The notes: generated by a model from the letters alone, not told the origin. Shown: positions 44,503-56,650, numbered from the stretch's first letter. The stretch: DNA of 64,000 nt from Euphorbia lathyris (GCF_963576675.1 NC_088915.1:6763001-6827000), one strand, 5' to 3'. Numbers and translations: made by a program.

Positions 44503-44967
44503 ATGCCTACCTTCGCACTTTCTTTAGAGGCGGTGCTCCGTTACACGCTGAATCAACTTCATCTTCCTCCTCCAAGCATTGAAGTAGACTCATCCGAACC
44601 TGGGAATTATGTCTGTTGTGTCTCTTACATATACAGAGATGTTTGCAACCATGAATATCCCTTTGATTATAGTGGCCACAGTGCAGAAAGTATCTTAGAA
44701 GCAAAAAAAAAGCATGCCTTAGTGTCCTCAGATCACTTCAACGTTTGTACCATTTCCAGATTGCTGATTTCAACTACGAAAAGGCCACTTCTCTTCGAAC
44801 CTTATATCTTGATCAATTGCACGCTTATAAGAGTGCCATAGTAGAGCCCCATGAAAAATTGCTTTCTGATTATCATTCTCTTAAAAAAAATGAACATCGC
44901 AATTGGGCTCTTTGCACGTCTGCAGGCTATTGTTCCTAAAATCAATAACCTCCTCAACCATACATAG
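44503..44967 (+). pseudogene. Helitron small gene C: third dsRBD-like paralogue, two poly-A frameshifts
   Basis: The ATG follows GCCACAG, again at a splice-acceptor-like site. The first part has LNQLHLPPPSIEV (compare SRLSLPPPTF in gene A) and SAESILEAKKK. A run of nine A at 44702-44710 shifts the frame, and in the next frame the homologous helix and FQIADFNY continue. A second A run near 44882 shifts back to a frame ending RLQAIVPKINNLLNHT and a TAG at 44965-44967. Similarity to gene B extends over the whole length, so these are tandem paralogues. Confidence 0.5.
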
Positions 44968-45121
44968 CTACTTCTATTATAGGATCTTCACTTTATGTAT
45001 CAGCATCTATCCAGGCTATAAATTAATGCTGAGTTTTTATGAGTTCATTTAACCCACGCTATATTTTTGTTCATTTCTTTTTGCTTATGCTTTTTAACAC
45101 ATATTGCCAGCTGCTCAATTA

Positions 45122-45527
45122 ATGGCTTCTTCTTCCAATTTGGACATCATGGATGGTCATTTTGTTGATATTCCTATCCAAGTTGATTTTGGTAATGCTG
45201 AAAAAAAAGTGTATCAGCTTCCTTAATAGAGGTTTCACTTGAGATTTATTACACAAATTACTAAACCCTTTGCATTATCAGAAAACGTTGAAGACATCGT
45301 CTTATCCCAGCTCACGCTTTGCAATGGAAATCCAACAAAAAGAAGACGTTCCTCAAAGATCCCAAAGCAATGTTTCCCACCTCAATGCCCGGTCTCAAAA
45401 CCAGATCCCTCTTATTTAGCCCCTGAAAAACATACCGATCAGCAACTTATAGGCACTTTCATTAAAACTCCAATTAACCTTGACTGCACAGTCTACAATT
45501 ACTATATGACCAAAGACAATATTAGAA
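45122..45527 (+). pseudogene. Helitron RepHel N-terminal exon region
   Basis: An ATG at 45122 (after GCCAG) opens a short Ser/Asp-rich start that soon meets a stop after an A run. From about 45240 to 45527 another frame is open, with a Pro/Lys-rich segment. It ends at a donor, AGAA/GTTAGT (45527/45528). Splicing to the acceptor at 45621-45622 (AAACAG/ATGTTG) keeps the frame into RepHel. The N-terminal part is therefore likely a separate, damaged exon of the same gene. Confidence 0.5.
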
Positions 45528-45622
45528 GTTAGTATTCATATCCCTATTTTCCTCATTAACCTTTTCCTTTCACAAGATAGCTGCTTTTCATGTTCAAACA
45601 TATACCATTTTCATGCAAACAG

Positions 45623-48600
45623 ATGTTGAAATCTCAAACATGGGATCCCCCAGCTGCGAATGCCCCTTTTGTGGAGCGCTGTTTTGGCGGCAAGAAGCTA
45701 TAAAATCAACCGCATGCCGTCAGAATCCTGAATATAACCGCTGCTGCAAGAAAGGCATCATAAAACTGCCGCCTTCTCGCTGTCCACCACCCCTTCTTAA
45801 TGACCTTTTGAATCATAATGGCGAATACAAAAGAACTAAATTTATGGAAAACATTCGCCTTTACAATTCCATGTTTGCGTTCACATCCCTTGGAGCCAAA
45901 ATTGATCACAGTATAAATAAGACACCAGGGCCGTATGTATTTCGAATTTCTGGACAAAACCATCATTTGATTGGCTCTTTGCTCCCTTCCCCAACCGAAA
46001 AACCTAAATTTGCACAGCTTTATGTATATGACACAACAAATAAGCTTTTTAACAGAATGTCTTCTTTCATTGATATTGCATCTGATAAGACTATCGATCA
46101 AGAAGTTGTTCAAAAACTTATTGCGATGTTTGATGAGCATAATCAACTTGCTAGGGCCTTTAGGATGATCCGCGATAGATTCAATGAAGATAACATGCAC
46201 CCGTATAAATTACGCTTAATTGCTACTCGACCTTCAGACAGCAAACAATATGCGGTGCCTCATTCACCCGAAATAGCGAGTTTAGTTGTCGGAGACTTTG
46301 ATTTTTATGATATGAGTAGAGATATAATTGTGGAGCATCAAGACAAAACATTAAAGCGCATAAGTATATTACATCCAAGCTTGATGTCTATGCAGTACCC
46401 ACTTTTATTTCCACATGGTGATGATGGTTATACTCCTGATATATGTTACGCTGATTCGGACAATAAGAAAAATCTGAAAAGAAAATATGTCACAATGCGG
46501 GAATATTACGCTTTTCGCTTGCACCATCGGCCTATAGATAATTCTACATTATTTAGAGGGGGGCGCTTATTTCAGCAGTTTGTTGTGGACTCTTACACAT
46601 GTGTTGAACAAGAAAGATTAGATTTCATAAGGCGTAATCAAACAGCTCTAAGATCTGAACTCTATTCAGGCCTACGCGATGATTTTTTAAATGGTGATGC
46701 TGATGGCTCAAACCTTGGTAAAAATATTATATTACCTTCCACATATACGGGAGGCCCTAGATACATGTTAGAACATTACCACGATGCTATGACTATATGC
46801 AAGTTTTATGGCAACCCAAATTTGTTCATCACTTTTACTTGCAACCCATTATGGTCTGAAATAATGGAGACATTACGCCTATCATACAACTAGCGACCCG
46901 AAGATAGACCTGATATTGTTGTCCGCGTTTTCAAAATGAAAATTGAAAGCCTCATAGAAGACCTTAAAAAAAGGAATTTTTTGGAAAAACAATTGCTTTT
47001 TTATATACTGTTGAATTCCAAAAGAGGGGTTTGCCTCATATACACTGTTTGGTCTGGCTTGAGAGGAAGCATAAACATTTGACAACAAATGAAATTGATT
47101 CTTTCATTAGTGCCGAATTACCGTGCAAAAAACGTGATCCTTTAGGGTTCAGGAGTGTTTCAAAATTTATGATACACGGTCCATGTGGATTGATTAATCC
47201 AAAAAGTCCTTGCATGCGAGATAAGAAATGTTCAAAGTTTTACCCTAAAAAATATCAAAACATCACGATGCTTGACGAGAGTGGTTTTGTTTCTTATAAA
47301 AGAAGAAACAACGGTAATTATTTTGAAAAGAATGGAATTCGTATAGATAATCGTTTTGTAGTTCCACATAATAGAGATTTGATTGTTCGATATCAAGCTC
47401 ATTTAAATGTAGAATCATGTTGTTATTCTACTATGGTTAAATACTTATTCAAGTACATTAACAAAGGAACCGATCGAGTCCGTGTTGTTGTGGAGGAATC
47501 TGTCGAGGGCGTAAATAATAAGTTAGATGTTGATGCTCCTGTTCAGAATGAAATTAAAACTTACCTAGACTGTCGTTACATATCTCCATGCAAAGCATGT
47601 TGGAGATTATTTGAATTTCCTATACATCATAGAGAACCAGCCATAGAACGTTTAGTTGTTCACTTGCCAAATAAAAATGTTGTATTGTATAATGAGTACA
47701 AAACCTTAGACAAAATACTTAACTATTCTGAAGCACATAAAACAATGCTTACTGAATGGATGGCCACAAACAATGTTGACATTCATGCACGTGAGCTTAC
47801 ATATGTTGAGTTTCCTACAAAATGGATATGGGATCCAAAGAGTAAAATGTGGACCGTCCGTAAAAAAGGTTTGTCACTAGGGAGAATGCCTTACGTACAT
47901 CCAAATTCAGGGGAATTATACTACCTGAGGATGCTTCTTAATATTGTTAGGGGCCCCCGAAATTTTAATGAGTTTAGAACCGTCAAAGACGTCACATACC
48001 CGACCTTTCAATCTGCATGTCAAGCACTTGGTTTATTAGGAAATGATCAAGAATGGTATGATGCCTTAAAAGAATGCGCTTTTACAAGTTCTTCAAAACA
48101 AATGCGTCACTTATTTGTAATCATTGTAATTTTTTGCGATGTAACTAATCCGAATAAGCTTTTTGATCAGTTCCTCGAAAACTTTTGTGAGGACATTGAA
48201 TATGAACTTCGTCACAGACTCCAGCTGCCGCCTTCTTTTATAACCACTTCAAATGTAAAAAATAGTGTTCTAATGGAGCTTGAAAAAATGTTTAATCGAA
48301 ATGGCTATTCTTTGGCGGATTATAGTTTACCAATGCCTTCTGCAGCGGGTGACTGTTTGATCCAAAACAGACTATTACACAAAGAATTAAACTACGATGC
48401 ACTCCACTTAAAAGAACAACATGAACAGATGGTGTCCACCCTTAATAAGGAACAAAAATATGTATACGATACAGTTATAACCTCTGTTGCTGAAGACGAA
48501 GGTAAAAAAATTTTCTTATACGGTCATGGTGGCACTGGAAAGACATACCTGTATGAAACAATTATTGCAAGACTTAGGTCTGAACATAAGATTGTTTTGG

Positions 48601-49925
48601 TCGTTGCTTCTTCGGGTATTTCAGCACTGCTCCTACCTGGCGGTAGAACAGCCCACTCAAGATTCAAAATTCCCCTAGAAGTTACATCTTACTCTACATG
48701 TAATATAAAAAAGGGATCACAGCTTGCTGAATTAATTCAACGTTGTTCTCTTATTATTTGGGACGAGGCTCCAATGAACCATCGCTTTTGCTTTGAAGCT
48801 GTGGATAGATCGTTGAATGATATTTTATCCACTGATACATCAGGCAGAGAAAAATTATTCTTCGGAGGAAAAACAGTTATATTGGGTGGAGATTTCAGGC
48901 AAATATTACCAGTCATACCCAACGGTTCAAAAGAAGATATTTTAAATGCGTCAATAACAAATTCTTATTTATGGAAAAGTTTTCAGATATTTACGCTCAA
49001 AAGGAATATGAGATTACGTTCGAATCAAAGATACTTTTTCCATGCTGGGTTTACAAGCTTTGCGGACTGGCTATTGGCGTTAGGCAATGGGGAAATTAGT
49101 GGGCAAAAAAATGGATTTGTAGACGATGAAATTGATTGGGTTGAAATTCCACATGAACTATTGATTAGTCCAAATGATAACTCTATGCTAACTATAATCA
49201 ACGAAACATATCCAGAGTTTGCAACTAAACACACTGATTTTACTTACTTAAAAGAAAGAGCAATAGTAACTCCAATGAATGAAAGTGCAAACAAAATAAA
49301 TGATTTCATGCTGAGTTTGGTGCCTGGCCAAAACCAAACCTACTACAGTAATGATTCCATATGCAGGACAACCGCAAATCTTGACGAGTTGCACACATTA
49401 TACCCTCTTGAGTTTCTGAATTCTATTAATCCACATGGTTTTCCAAAACATGAACTTTGTTTAAAAATTAACACTCCTATAATGCTTTTACGAAATCTAG
49501 ACCCGACAAATGGCCTTTGTAATGGGACCAGGTTGGTTGTAATACAGTTAGGGAGTAGAGTAATTGAGGCGCAGGTTTTAACAGGTTCTGCTATTGGCGA
49601 AAGAGTCTTCATTCCCCGAATAACACTTAACTACACAGAAAATAAATTTCCTTTCACTTTGCAACGCCGCCAATTCCCTGTTAGAATATGTTACTGCATG
49701 ACAATTAATAAAAGCCAGGGGCAGACTCTTAATCATGTCGGACTATTTTTAAGCGAACCTGTCTTTACGCATGGGCAATTGTATGTTGCCTTATCTAGGG
49801 TTACAAGTGCATCTGGCCTGCATATTGTCATTGAAAATGCTTCCACAAAAGAAAATGACACTACAGTACACTTGACAAAAAATGTTATTTATCCTGAAAT
49901 TTTTGCACAATTGAATAACCTATGA
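45623..49925 (+). pseudogene. Helitron RepHel: HUH replication initiator fused to PIF1-type helicase
   Basis: RepHel nicks and unwinds the Helitron for rolling-circle-like transposition. The N-terminal zinc-finger-like segment CECPFCGALFW and KLPPSRCPPP are typical. The Helitron-like N domain has FITFTCNPLWSEI. The HUH motif reads LPHIHCLVWLE (about 47025-47055), and the catalytic-tyrosine region is YLFKYINKG. The helicase has GHGGTGKT (Walker A), LIIWDEAPM (Walker B), GGDFRQILPV, KRNMRL, INKSQGQTL and LYVALSR. The gene is broken by TAG 46891-46893 and by a one-base shift in the A/T run near 46970-46985. Otherwise it is about 1,430 codons, the usual size. Confidence 0.92.
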
Positions 49926-50074
49926 CTTTTTTTAAAATCTCAGCTTCAGCTCCTTATTCAGCTGCTCATTTTAGTCATAGTGGAGTTCTCTTTGTTCGTT
50001 CATTTGCTAAAGTAACTAATGCATAGCTATTTTTTATTTAATCCTTTATTCTTTTCTGTTTTCCAGTTTCGGCT

Positions 50075-52301
50075 ATGTCTTACGTGCCTATATCGGACAT
50101 AAATAAAGATAGCAAAAACATTCGCATCAAGGTGCGAGTCGCACGATGTTGGGACTTTGTCAACCCAAGAAACACAAAGCAGATTTACAGCTTCGACCAG
50201 CTCTTCATCGATTCACAAGTTGTCTTTAATTTCTAGATCTACTTACTTATGCATAAAAAACTTATTTAAATTTGCTTCCTTAGGGTGACACAATTCAAGG
50301 GACCATTCCAAATGAAGTGGCTGGAAAATTTCGAGAATTATTGGTTGAAGGCGGCATATACCATATATCTGGATTTACCGTGATCTCGGCTCAAAGTGGT
50401 TACAAACCCACAGGTCATCCTTTTCGCCTAAGACTTCCTTACAACACGTATGTTAAAAAATTAGATGACAACGACTCTGGAATTCCATATGACAAGTTCA
50501 ATTTTTTGAACTTTGACTCCATTAAGGAACGTGTTGGTCTTATTGACTATCTATGTGGTACCCTTCTTTGATCTAGACTTAGACATATTATTTAGTTTAG
50601 CTTGAATTTTATATTCTTTGTCCTAATTACAAACTCATAATTGTCAGATACATTTGGTCTGCTTACTGATATTGGTGGTCTTGAACAAACCCGAGCTCAA
50701 GATCAAATAAAGACCAAACGCAACGTGGTTCTACAAAACAACAAGTATGAATATATATATTATATTTTCTGTTGAATGTTATATGTAGTTTCTAAATTAT
50801 GCAGACGCATACATAGGTATAGAAAATTTATTCCCTTTTCTCCTTTCAGTTTCTGTTACATCGTTTGCTATTTCGAAATGAACTAATAACTACAAAATAT
50901 TTGTCTTTGTATTTTTCTCAACAGTGGGGAAGAACTGAAGGTTACATTATGGGAGCGAATAGCTATACATTTCCCTGAGGATGAGGTCCTTTCGCTTGCA
51001 AAATATGGCCCCATCATTATCGCTTTTGTTGCCATGATTCCTAAACCTTTCAACGGTACTGCTTGTTCTTTTGCTTGGCATTATTTCACAGGTCTAAAAA
51101 AATATAATTGAAATTTTCATTGCCATACTTTGCAGATGCATTCACCCTTAATAGTACTTCAGCAACAAAGCTTTATCTTAATCCACAAATTCTAGAGATT
51201 GAGGCTTTTCGTCAAGAGTATTTATATAAATGTTAATTTACATTTTACAAGAATCGTCATATATTTTTCGCTGTTACATTGACATAGGCAATTATTGCTT
51301 ATCAGAATACGAGCGCCTTTTCCTCAACTTAAAAAGAATGAAAATAAGTTGCTTGAAGTGCTTGACATTGAAACGGAGAAACATGTCAACATGAAAACAA
51401 TCTTAGAACTCTTGCAAGTTGATATCCACACTGACAAGGTTTACTTACTATCCTAATATTTTTTAATTGTTCGCTCAATTGGTACTTCAGGAGATATGTA
51501 TACCATCTTATATTAACGTTTATTACTATAGGACGTCAAATTTACTTGCAAAGCTACAATCAAAGAAATTGATGCCTCAGAAGGTTGGTGGTACCGTGCG
51601 TGCCCTCGGTGCAAAAGTAGTGTCCAAAATTTCGAAGACAAAATTTGGTGCAAAAACTGTAGATTCATCAATGAACTACCATTAACATGGCATGCTTCTA
51701 ACCTTAACAAACAAACACATCGACTAATGAAAAAAAACTAACATGTTCTGTTACTTTCAGGTATAGAATCAAACTAATTATTGAAGACAGTACGGGCAAT
51801 ACATCTTTCGTGCCCTTTGGCCACATGGCAGCTGATCTAATTGGCATACCCGCAGGTTCCCTCGCCGCAGGTTTTAAAGAAAGGCATGAAATCCCACCTT
51901 CAATTAGTAAGCTCTATGGCATGGAAAGAATCTTTCAGGTGCAGCTTAGCAGCATGGTCCAAGACCCATCCAACATATCATTTAAAGTGGTCTACATTTT
52001 TAAAGACAGCTTCTTAACTCCTAAAAAAGAGATTTTAAGTCCCATTTCAGCACCTGCGACACATTTAATCTCGCCCATATCTTCGCACACTGCTGCCCTA
52101 TCTGCTCGCAGAATGATTAGTTTTATAGATGATGTAAGTAACGCAGACGGAGCAGATATTCAGCCACCTAAGAAGAAGAAGCGCACTGAGTAAGTTTGTT
52201 TAAACCTTCCCAATTCTTTTGTTCACCCAATGCATTGCAACAAAAATATTAACTTCGTTCGCTTTTGCAGGGCATCATCCTCTTCAACCAAGCAGCCTTA
52301 A
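50075..52301 (+). CDS. Helitron RPA70-like single-strand DNA-binding protein, multi-exon
   Basis: Plant Helitrons commonly carry an RPA large-subunit homologue that may protect single-stranded intermediates. The ATG at 50075 (MSYVPISDI) starts an OB-fold of the DUF223 type. Exons by GT/AG borders are approximately 50075-50217, 50284-50557, 50648-50746, 50925-51055, 51136-51217, 51288-51438, 51532-51684, 51761-52188 and 52271-52301. The frame is continuous across them. The C-terminal OB-fold has a zinc ribbon, CPRCKS...CKNC (about 51600-51665). One junction (about 51684/51761) lacks a GT donor and would need a GC donor. The tail has PPKKKKRTE, a nuclear-localisation-like basic run. Confidence 0.85.
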
Positions 52302-53670
52302 CCACGGGAACAAAAACTAATGTTGTGTTTCCACTTATGCCTAAAATGATGATATGTCTTTAATGTATTGTTTGCCTTTTTTTATTGTTAACTTCAACTT
52401 ATGAAAGTCTTTATGAACTATTCTACAACTAAATAGCTACCCTTATGAAGTTTAAAATATTAGTTCCGTTCTCATATTTATCCACTGTATTTATGCTTTT
52501 TCAAGTTGCTTCTCTATAAGATGAAGTCCCCAATGATTATAAGGGTTGTTAATTTTTTTTATTGCGAGTAGCAACCCATTTAGGATTTGACTTTCCCAAA
52601 ATGTGGATGAATAAGCTGGTATCTTTTTTAGTATTTTTTTTCTTAGGAATGGTTCTGGCCACTTTGAGCAGCAGATCTGGAAAGTAGAATGCAGCTCATC
52701 CACCTCATTTCAATGCAGGGTTCAATTGGTTGTTCTATATGGAGCACTTTCCAGGATAAAGCCAAAATTGAAATGCTATTTTTTTCTTGCCTTCACTTGA
52801 TTTGTTGTTCATTTTTATTGATATAGCAATTGATTTGTGTCTCCTCTCTCTTGATTCTCTAAAATCTAACTTCATTTGTTGTGTGATATGCAGGTCGGAA
52901 GGATTTGAAATACTGAACATATTTCTTACTTTTGTGGTTTGGGTTGTTTCTAATTGCAAGATTTTCTCAATTTTTTTTGCTTTCATCCGAGTATTGACAA
53001 TTCGGGCTTTGATCTCCAATGTAGGTGCTTTTATTGGGACTTTGCACGTTCATATTAGTTTGAGGCTTTGTTCCTATTTTCTTTCATTTTTTAATGCTAT
53101 TTTCTTCCTATTTTTTACAGGTATTTATTTTTATTTTTCTTTGTTTTTATTTACCGTTCATATTTCTTGGCCGATTCTTTCTACTATTGTTATCCATTCA
53201 TCCTTCACGGTCAGATCATGGGTGGCCCTTGAATTCTATAGGTCAGTTTTTTTGCCTCCACCCTTGCAACAGATTATAGAGAAGCATAGCAGAGCAGTAT
53301 TACTGTTACTACGAGGATTCTGGTTGTTATAAAGATAATATCCATGGTGCTAACTTTTCGGTGATGATGCCTAGGGAGGATGGAGATGGGAGATCATGGG
53401 TGGCTGTGGCTGGGAAGGGCGTGGAGTTGAACTGGCGTGGCCACAAAACAAAAGCTTCCCAAGAAAAGTGCTTGAATTGAATTTTTTTTAGAGTTTAAGA
53501 GGAATAGAACGAGATACATGATTGTAGGAAACATTGATAGAAGTGAGATTGGGTAAGAATTCAATACAGCTAAACTAAATATGATCAATATTACATACAT
53601 CTATAAAAATTTATGTGGTTTTTTGTTGTTGTTGTTGGTCTGATTTCGAGAGAGTAAAGTAATAGTATTT
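52302..53670. other. Helitron 3' region, possible captured or UTR sequence
   Basis: No recognised gene. An open stretch at 52787-53332 is rich in Phe/Leu/Ile from T-rich DNA and is probably not coding. GATCATGGGTGGC occurs twice (about 53214 and 53393). Confidence 0.4.
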
Positions 53671-53673
53671 CAA

Positions 53674-53820
53674 ATGACATCTCTCAAAGGAACTGCTGCT
53701 GACCACAATGTGCTGAATCCAGACTTATATTCTTCTATTTGTGAAAGTATTTTGGATTTGTCAGGCATTGATAAGAAACCACTTCCCATCAATTGTATCA
53801 GAAAACATGTTGATATGTAA
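53674..53820 (+). other. Small ORF, possible captured exon
   Basis: This 48-codon frame (MTSLKGTAADHNVLNPDLY...) has non-repetitive, protein-like composition and ends TAA at 53818-53820. It is unlike the AT-rich surroundings. Helitrons often capture host gene fragments; I could not name the source. Confidence 0.25.
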
Positions 53821-54363
53821 ATCCATGTTATTATTATCATTATCTGCTTTTCTGTGCCATTCATCATTTGTTCCTTATATGACAGATCTACTGCCAGTGA
53901 TGATATTTCTTCTCAATTGTTGCTTCTTGAAAATGTCTAAGGTTCAGTTCTACTAAGCCATGTTTATCTAAACTTTTGGAATGGTTGTTATAACTATGTC
54001 ATTGTATTGTACTTTGTGAGTAGTTCATATTGGAATTTAGTCACAGGTTAGAGCATAGTTACCGTCAATGTATTAAATCTTCAGATATTTAGTCATTTTT
54101 TATTACTACAAATATTACTTATACAGTCAATTTTTTTTGTATATAAAAGTTGAATAGTTATACTTCAATAAAATGAAATCACTTTTAACCATATTATATT
54201 TGGAATTATTTTCTTTTCGAAAATGATTTCTTTATACTAAAAGATTAATTAAATAATTTACGAATTTATTTTTCATAAAATATAAATTAACCATCATTTT
54301 AGTTTAGATATGTTAAATATATCGATTTTTTTTCCCTGAAACGAAGTGAGGGTATCTTACTAG
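53821..54363. other. Helitron 3' terminal region
   Basis: This is AT-rich, without genes. It ends with the hairpin CCCTGAAACGAAGTGAGGG (54334-54352) and CTAG (54360-54363), the expected 3' terminator structure of a Helitron. Confidence 0.75.
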
Positions 54364-54453
54364 TTTATAATGAATGTGGTGGGCTTAGAGGACCTTGCTT
54401 GTCTTGGGCTTGATTAGCTTGGGCCTAGTGGGCCGTATTCATATTCCGAATCA
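54364..54453 (-). repeat. Left LTR of the non-autonomous element, second segment
   Basis: This continues the LTR interrupted at 36031, from TTATAATGAATG to CCGAATCA. The adjacent 54454-54465 (AGTAGTCCCCCC) is the minus-strand polypurine tract. Confidence 0.9.
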
Positions 54454-54579
54454 AGTAGTCCCCCCTTCAAGGGTCTTTCGAGTATTTATGCGAGGTTCAC
54501 AACATTCTAGGGGTAGTAATGAGTGTAATTGCGTTTGTTGGGACGACTTGTGAATAAGAATGGATGAATGTATACACGT

Positions 54580-54890
54580 CGAGGGAATGTCTTCGATAAA
54601 TAAATGGCATATAGATGTCGAATGATGTTCTTCAATGAATAAATGACAATTTACGCGTCGAATGACGGTCTTCGAGAAATAAATGATATATACACGTCCG
54701 GAGATGATTTTCGACAAATAAATGATAATTTGCTCGTCGAATGACGGTCTTCGATAAATAAATGATATATACACGTCCGGAGACGGTCTTCGACCAACAA
54801 ATGATAATTTACACGTCCAATGACGGTCTTTGAGAAATAAATGATATATACACGTCCAGAGACGGTCTTCGACAAACAAATGGGTGAATA
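54580..54890. repeat. Tandem array 1: about 39-bp units
   Basis: Units of the form GACGGTCTTCGA.AAATAAATGATA alternate with ACGTC. They are more diverged than, but clearly related to, the array at 55490-56650. Confidence 0.85.
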
Positions 54891-54899
54891 TATATTAGC

Positions 54900-55440
54900 G
54901 TTGTTTGGGACGACTTATGAGCATAATCTCGTCGAATGAGATGGCTTATGAATATAATTGCGTCACTTGAGACGGCTTATGAATATAATTGCGTCACTTA
55001 AGACGACTTATGAATATAATTGCGTCGCTAAGGACGACTTGGGAATATAATTGCGTCAATTGAGACGTCTTATGAATATAATTGCGTCACTTGAGACGGC
55101 TTATGAATATAATTGCATCAATTGGGACGGCTTATGAATATAATTGCGTCACTTGAGACGGCTTATGAATATAATTACGTCGCTAGGGACGACTTGGGAA
55201 TATAATTGCGTCAATTGAGACGTCTTATGAATATAATTGCGTCACTTGAGACGGCTTATGAATATAATTGCGTCAATTGGGACGGCTTATGAATATAATT
55301 GTGTCAATAGAGACGGCTTATAAATATAGTTGCGTCAGTTGAGACGACTTATGAATATAATTACGTCAATTAAGACGACTTATGAATAATAATTGCGTCG
55401 CTTAGGACGGCTTAAGGATAATAGTTGCATCACTTGGGAC
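54900..55440. repeat. Tandem array 2: about 31-bp units
   Basis: About 17 copies of a unit like GCGTCACTTGAGACGGCTTATG followed by AATATAATT. A higher-order pattern shows, since a CGCTAGGGACGACTTGGG variant recurs near 55024 and 55180. Confidence 0.9.
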
Positions 55441-55489
55441 GACTTGTGAATAATTGTGGCGTCGCTTGGGACGGTCTTCGAGGAGTAGA

Positions 55490-56650
55490 CAAATATTTAC
55501 ACATCCGAAGACGGCCTTCGAGAATAAATGAATATATTTTCGTCCGGAGATGGCCTGCGATAAATAAATGAATATATATGCGTCCGGAGACGACCTTCAA
55601 AAATAAATGAATATATACGCGTCCGGAGACGGCCTTCAAGAATAAATGAATATAGATACGTCCGGAGACGGCCTTCCAGAATAAATGAATATATACACGT
55701 CCAGAGACGGCCTTCAAGAATAAATGAATATATATACGTCCGAAGACGGCCTTCAAGAATAAATGAATATATACACGTCCGGAGACGGCCTTCAAGAAAA
55801 AATGAATATATACATGTCCGGAGACGGCCTTCCAGAATAAATGAATATATACACGTCCGGAGACGGCCTTCAAGAATAAATGAATATATATACGTCCGGA
55901 GACGGCCTTCCAGAATAAATGAGTATATACACGTCCGGAGACGGCCTTCAAGAATAAATGAATATATACACGTCCGGAGACGGCCTTCCAGAATAAATGA
56001 ATATATATACGTCCGGAGACGGCCTTCAAGAATAAATGAATATATACACGTCCGGAGACGACCTTCCAGAATAAATGAATATATACACGTCCGGAGACGG
56101 CCTTGCAGAATAAATGAATATATACACGTCCGGAGACGACCTTGCAGAATAAATGAATATATACACGTCCGGAGATGGCCTTCAAGAATAAATGAATATA
56201 TACACGTCCGGAGACGGCCTTCCAGAATAAATGAATATATACACGTCCGGAGACGGCCTTCAAGAATAAATGAATATATACACGTCCGGAGACGGGCTTC
56301 CAGAATAAATGAATATATACACGTCCGGAGATGGCCTTCAAGAATAAATGAATATATACACGTCCGGAGACGGCCTTCCAGAATAAATGAATATATACAC
56401 GTCCGGAGACGGCCTTCCAGAATAAATGAATATATACACGTCCGGAGACGGCCTTCCAGAATAAATGAATATATACACGTCCGGAGACGACCTTCAAGAA
56501 TAAATGAATATATACACGTCCGGAGACGGCCTTCAAGAATAAATGAATATATACACGTCCGGAGACGGCCTTCCAGAATAAATGAATATATACACGTCCG
56601 GAGACGGCCTTCAAGAATAAATGGATATATACACGTCCGGAGACGGTCTT
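55490..56650. repeat. Tandem array 3: 39-bp units, about 28-30 copies
   Basis: The unit is ACGTCCGGAGACGGCCTTC followed by (C/A)AGAATAAATGAATATATAC. Copies are nearly identical and alternate between CCAG and CAAG variants. All three minus-strand frames of the unit happen to be stop-free, which creates a 422-codon repeat ORF (56698-55430) that I do not regard as a gene. Confidence 0.95.

Larger units (their letters stand above)
36032..54363 (+). mobile_element. Autonomous-type Helitron with RepHel and RPA genes (18.3 kb)
   Basis: Removing 36032-54363 restores the LTR sequence GGGTATTTATAATG with no duplication, as expected for Helitron insertion between A and T. The 3' end is CTAG before a host T (54360-54364), preceded by a short GC-containing hairpin (CCCTGAAACGAAGTGAGGG) 8 bases upstream. 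The 5' end reads TTATATATAC, one change from the usual TC start. Inside are three small dsRBD-like genes, RepHel and an RPA70-like gene, all on the plus strand. The coding frames are damaged by one nonsense change and several homopolymer indels. Confidence 0.9.

Noticed and set aside
52787..53332. 181-codon Phe/Leu/Ile-rich ORF that looks like a membrane protein
   Set aside because: The hydrophobicity follows from T-rich DNA; no start context, no recognised family, and introns-like sequence surrounds it.
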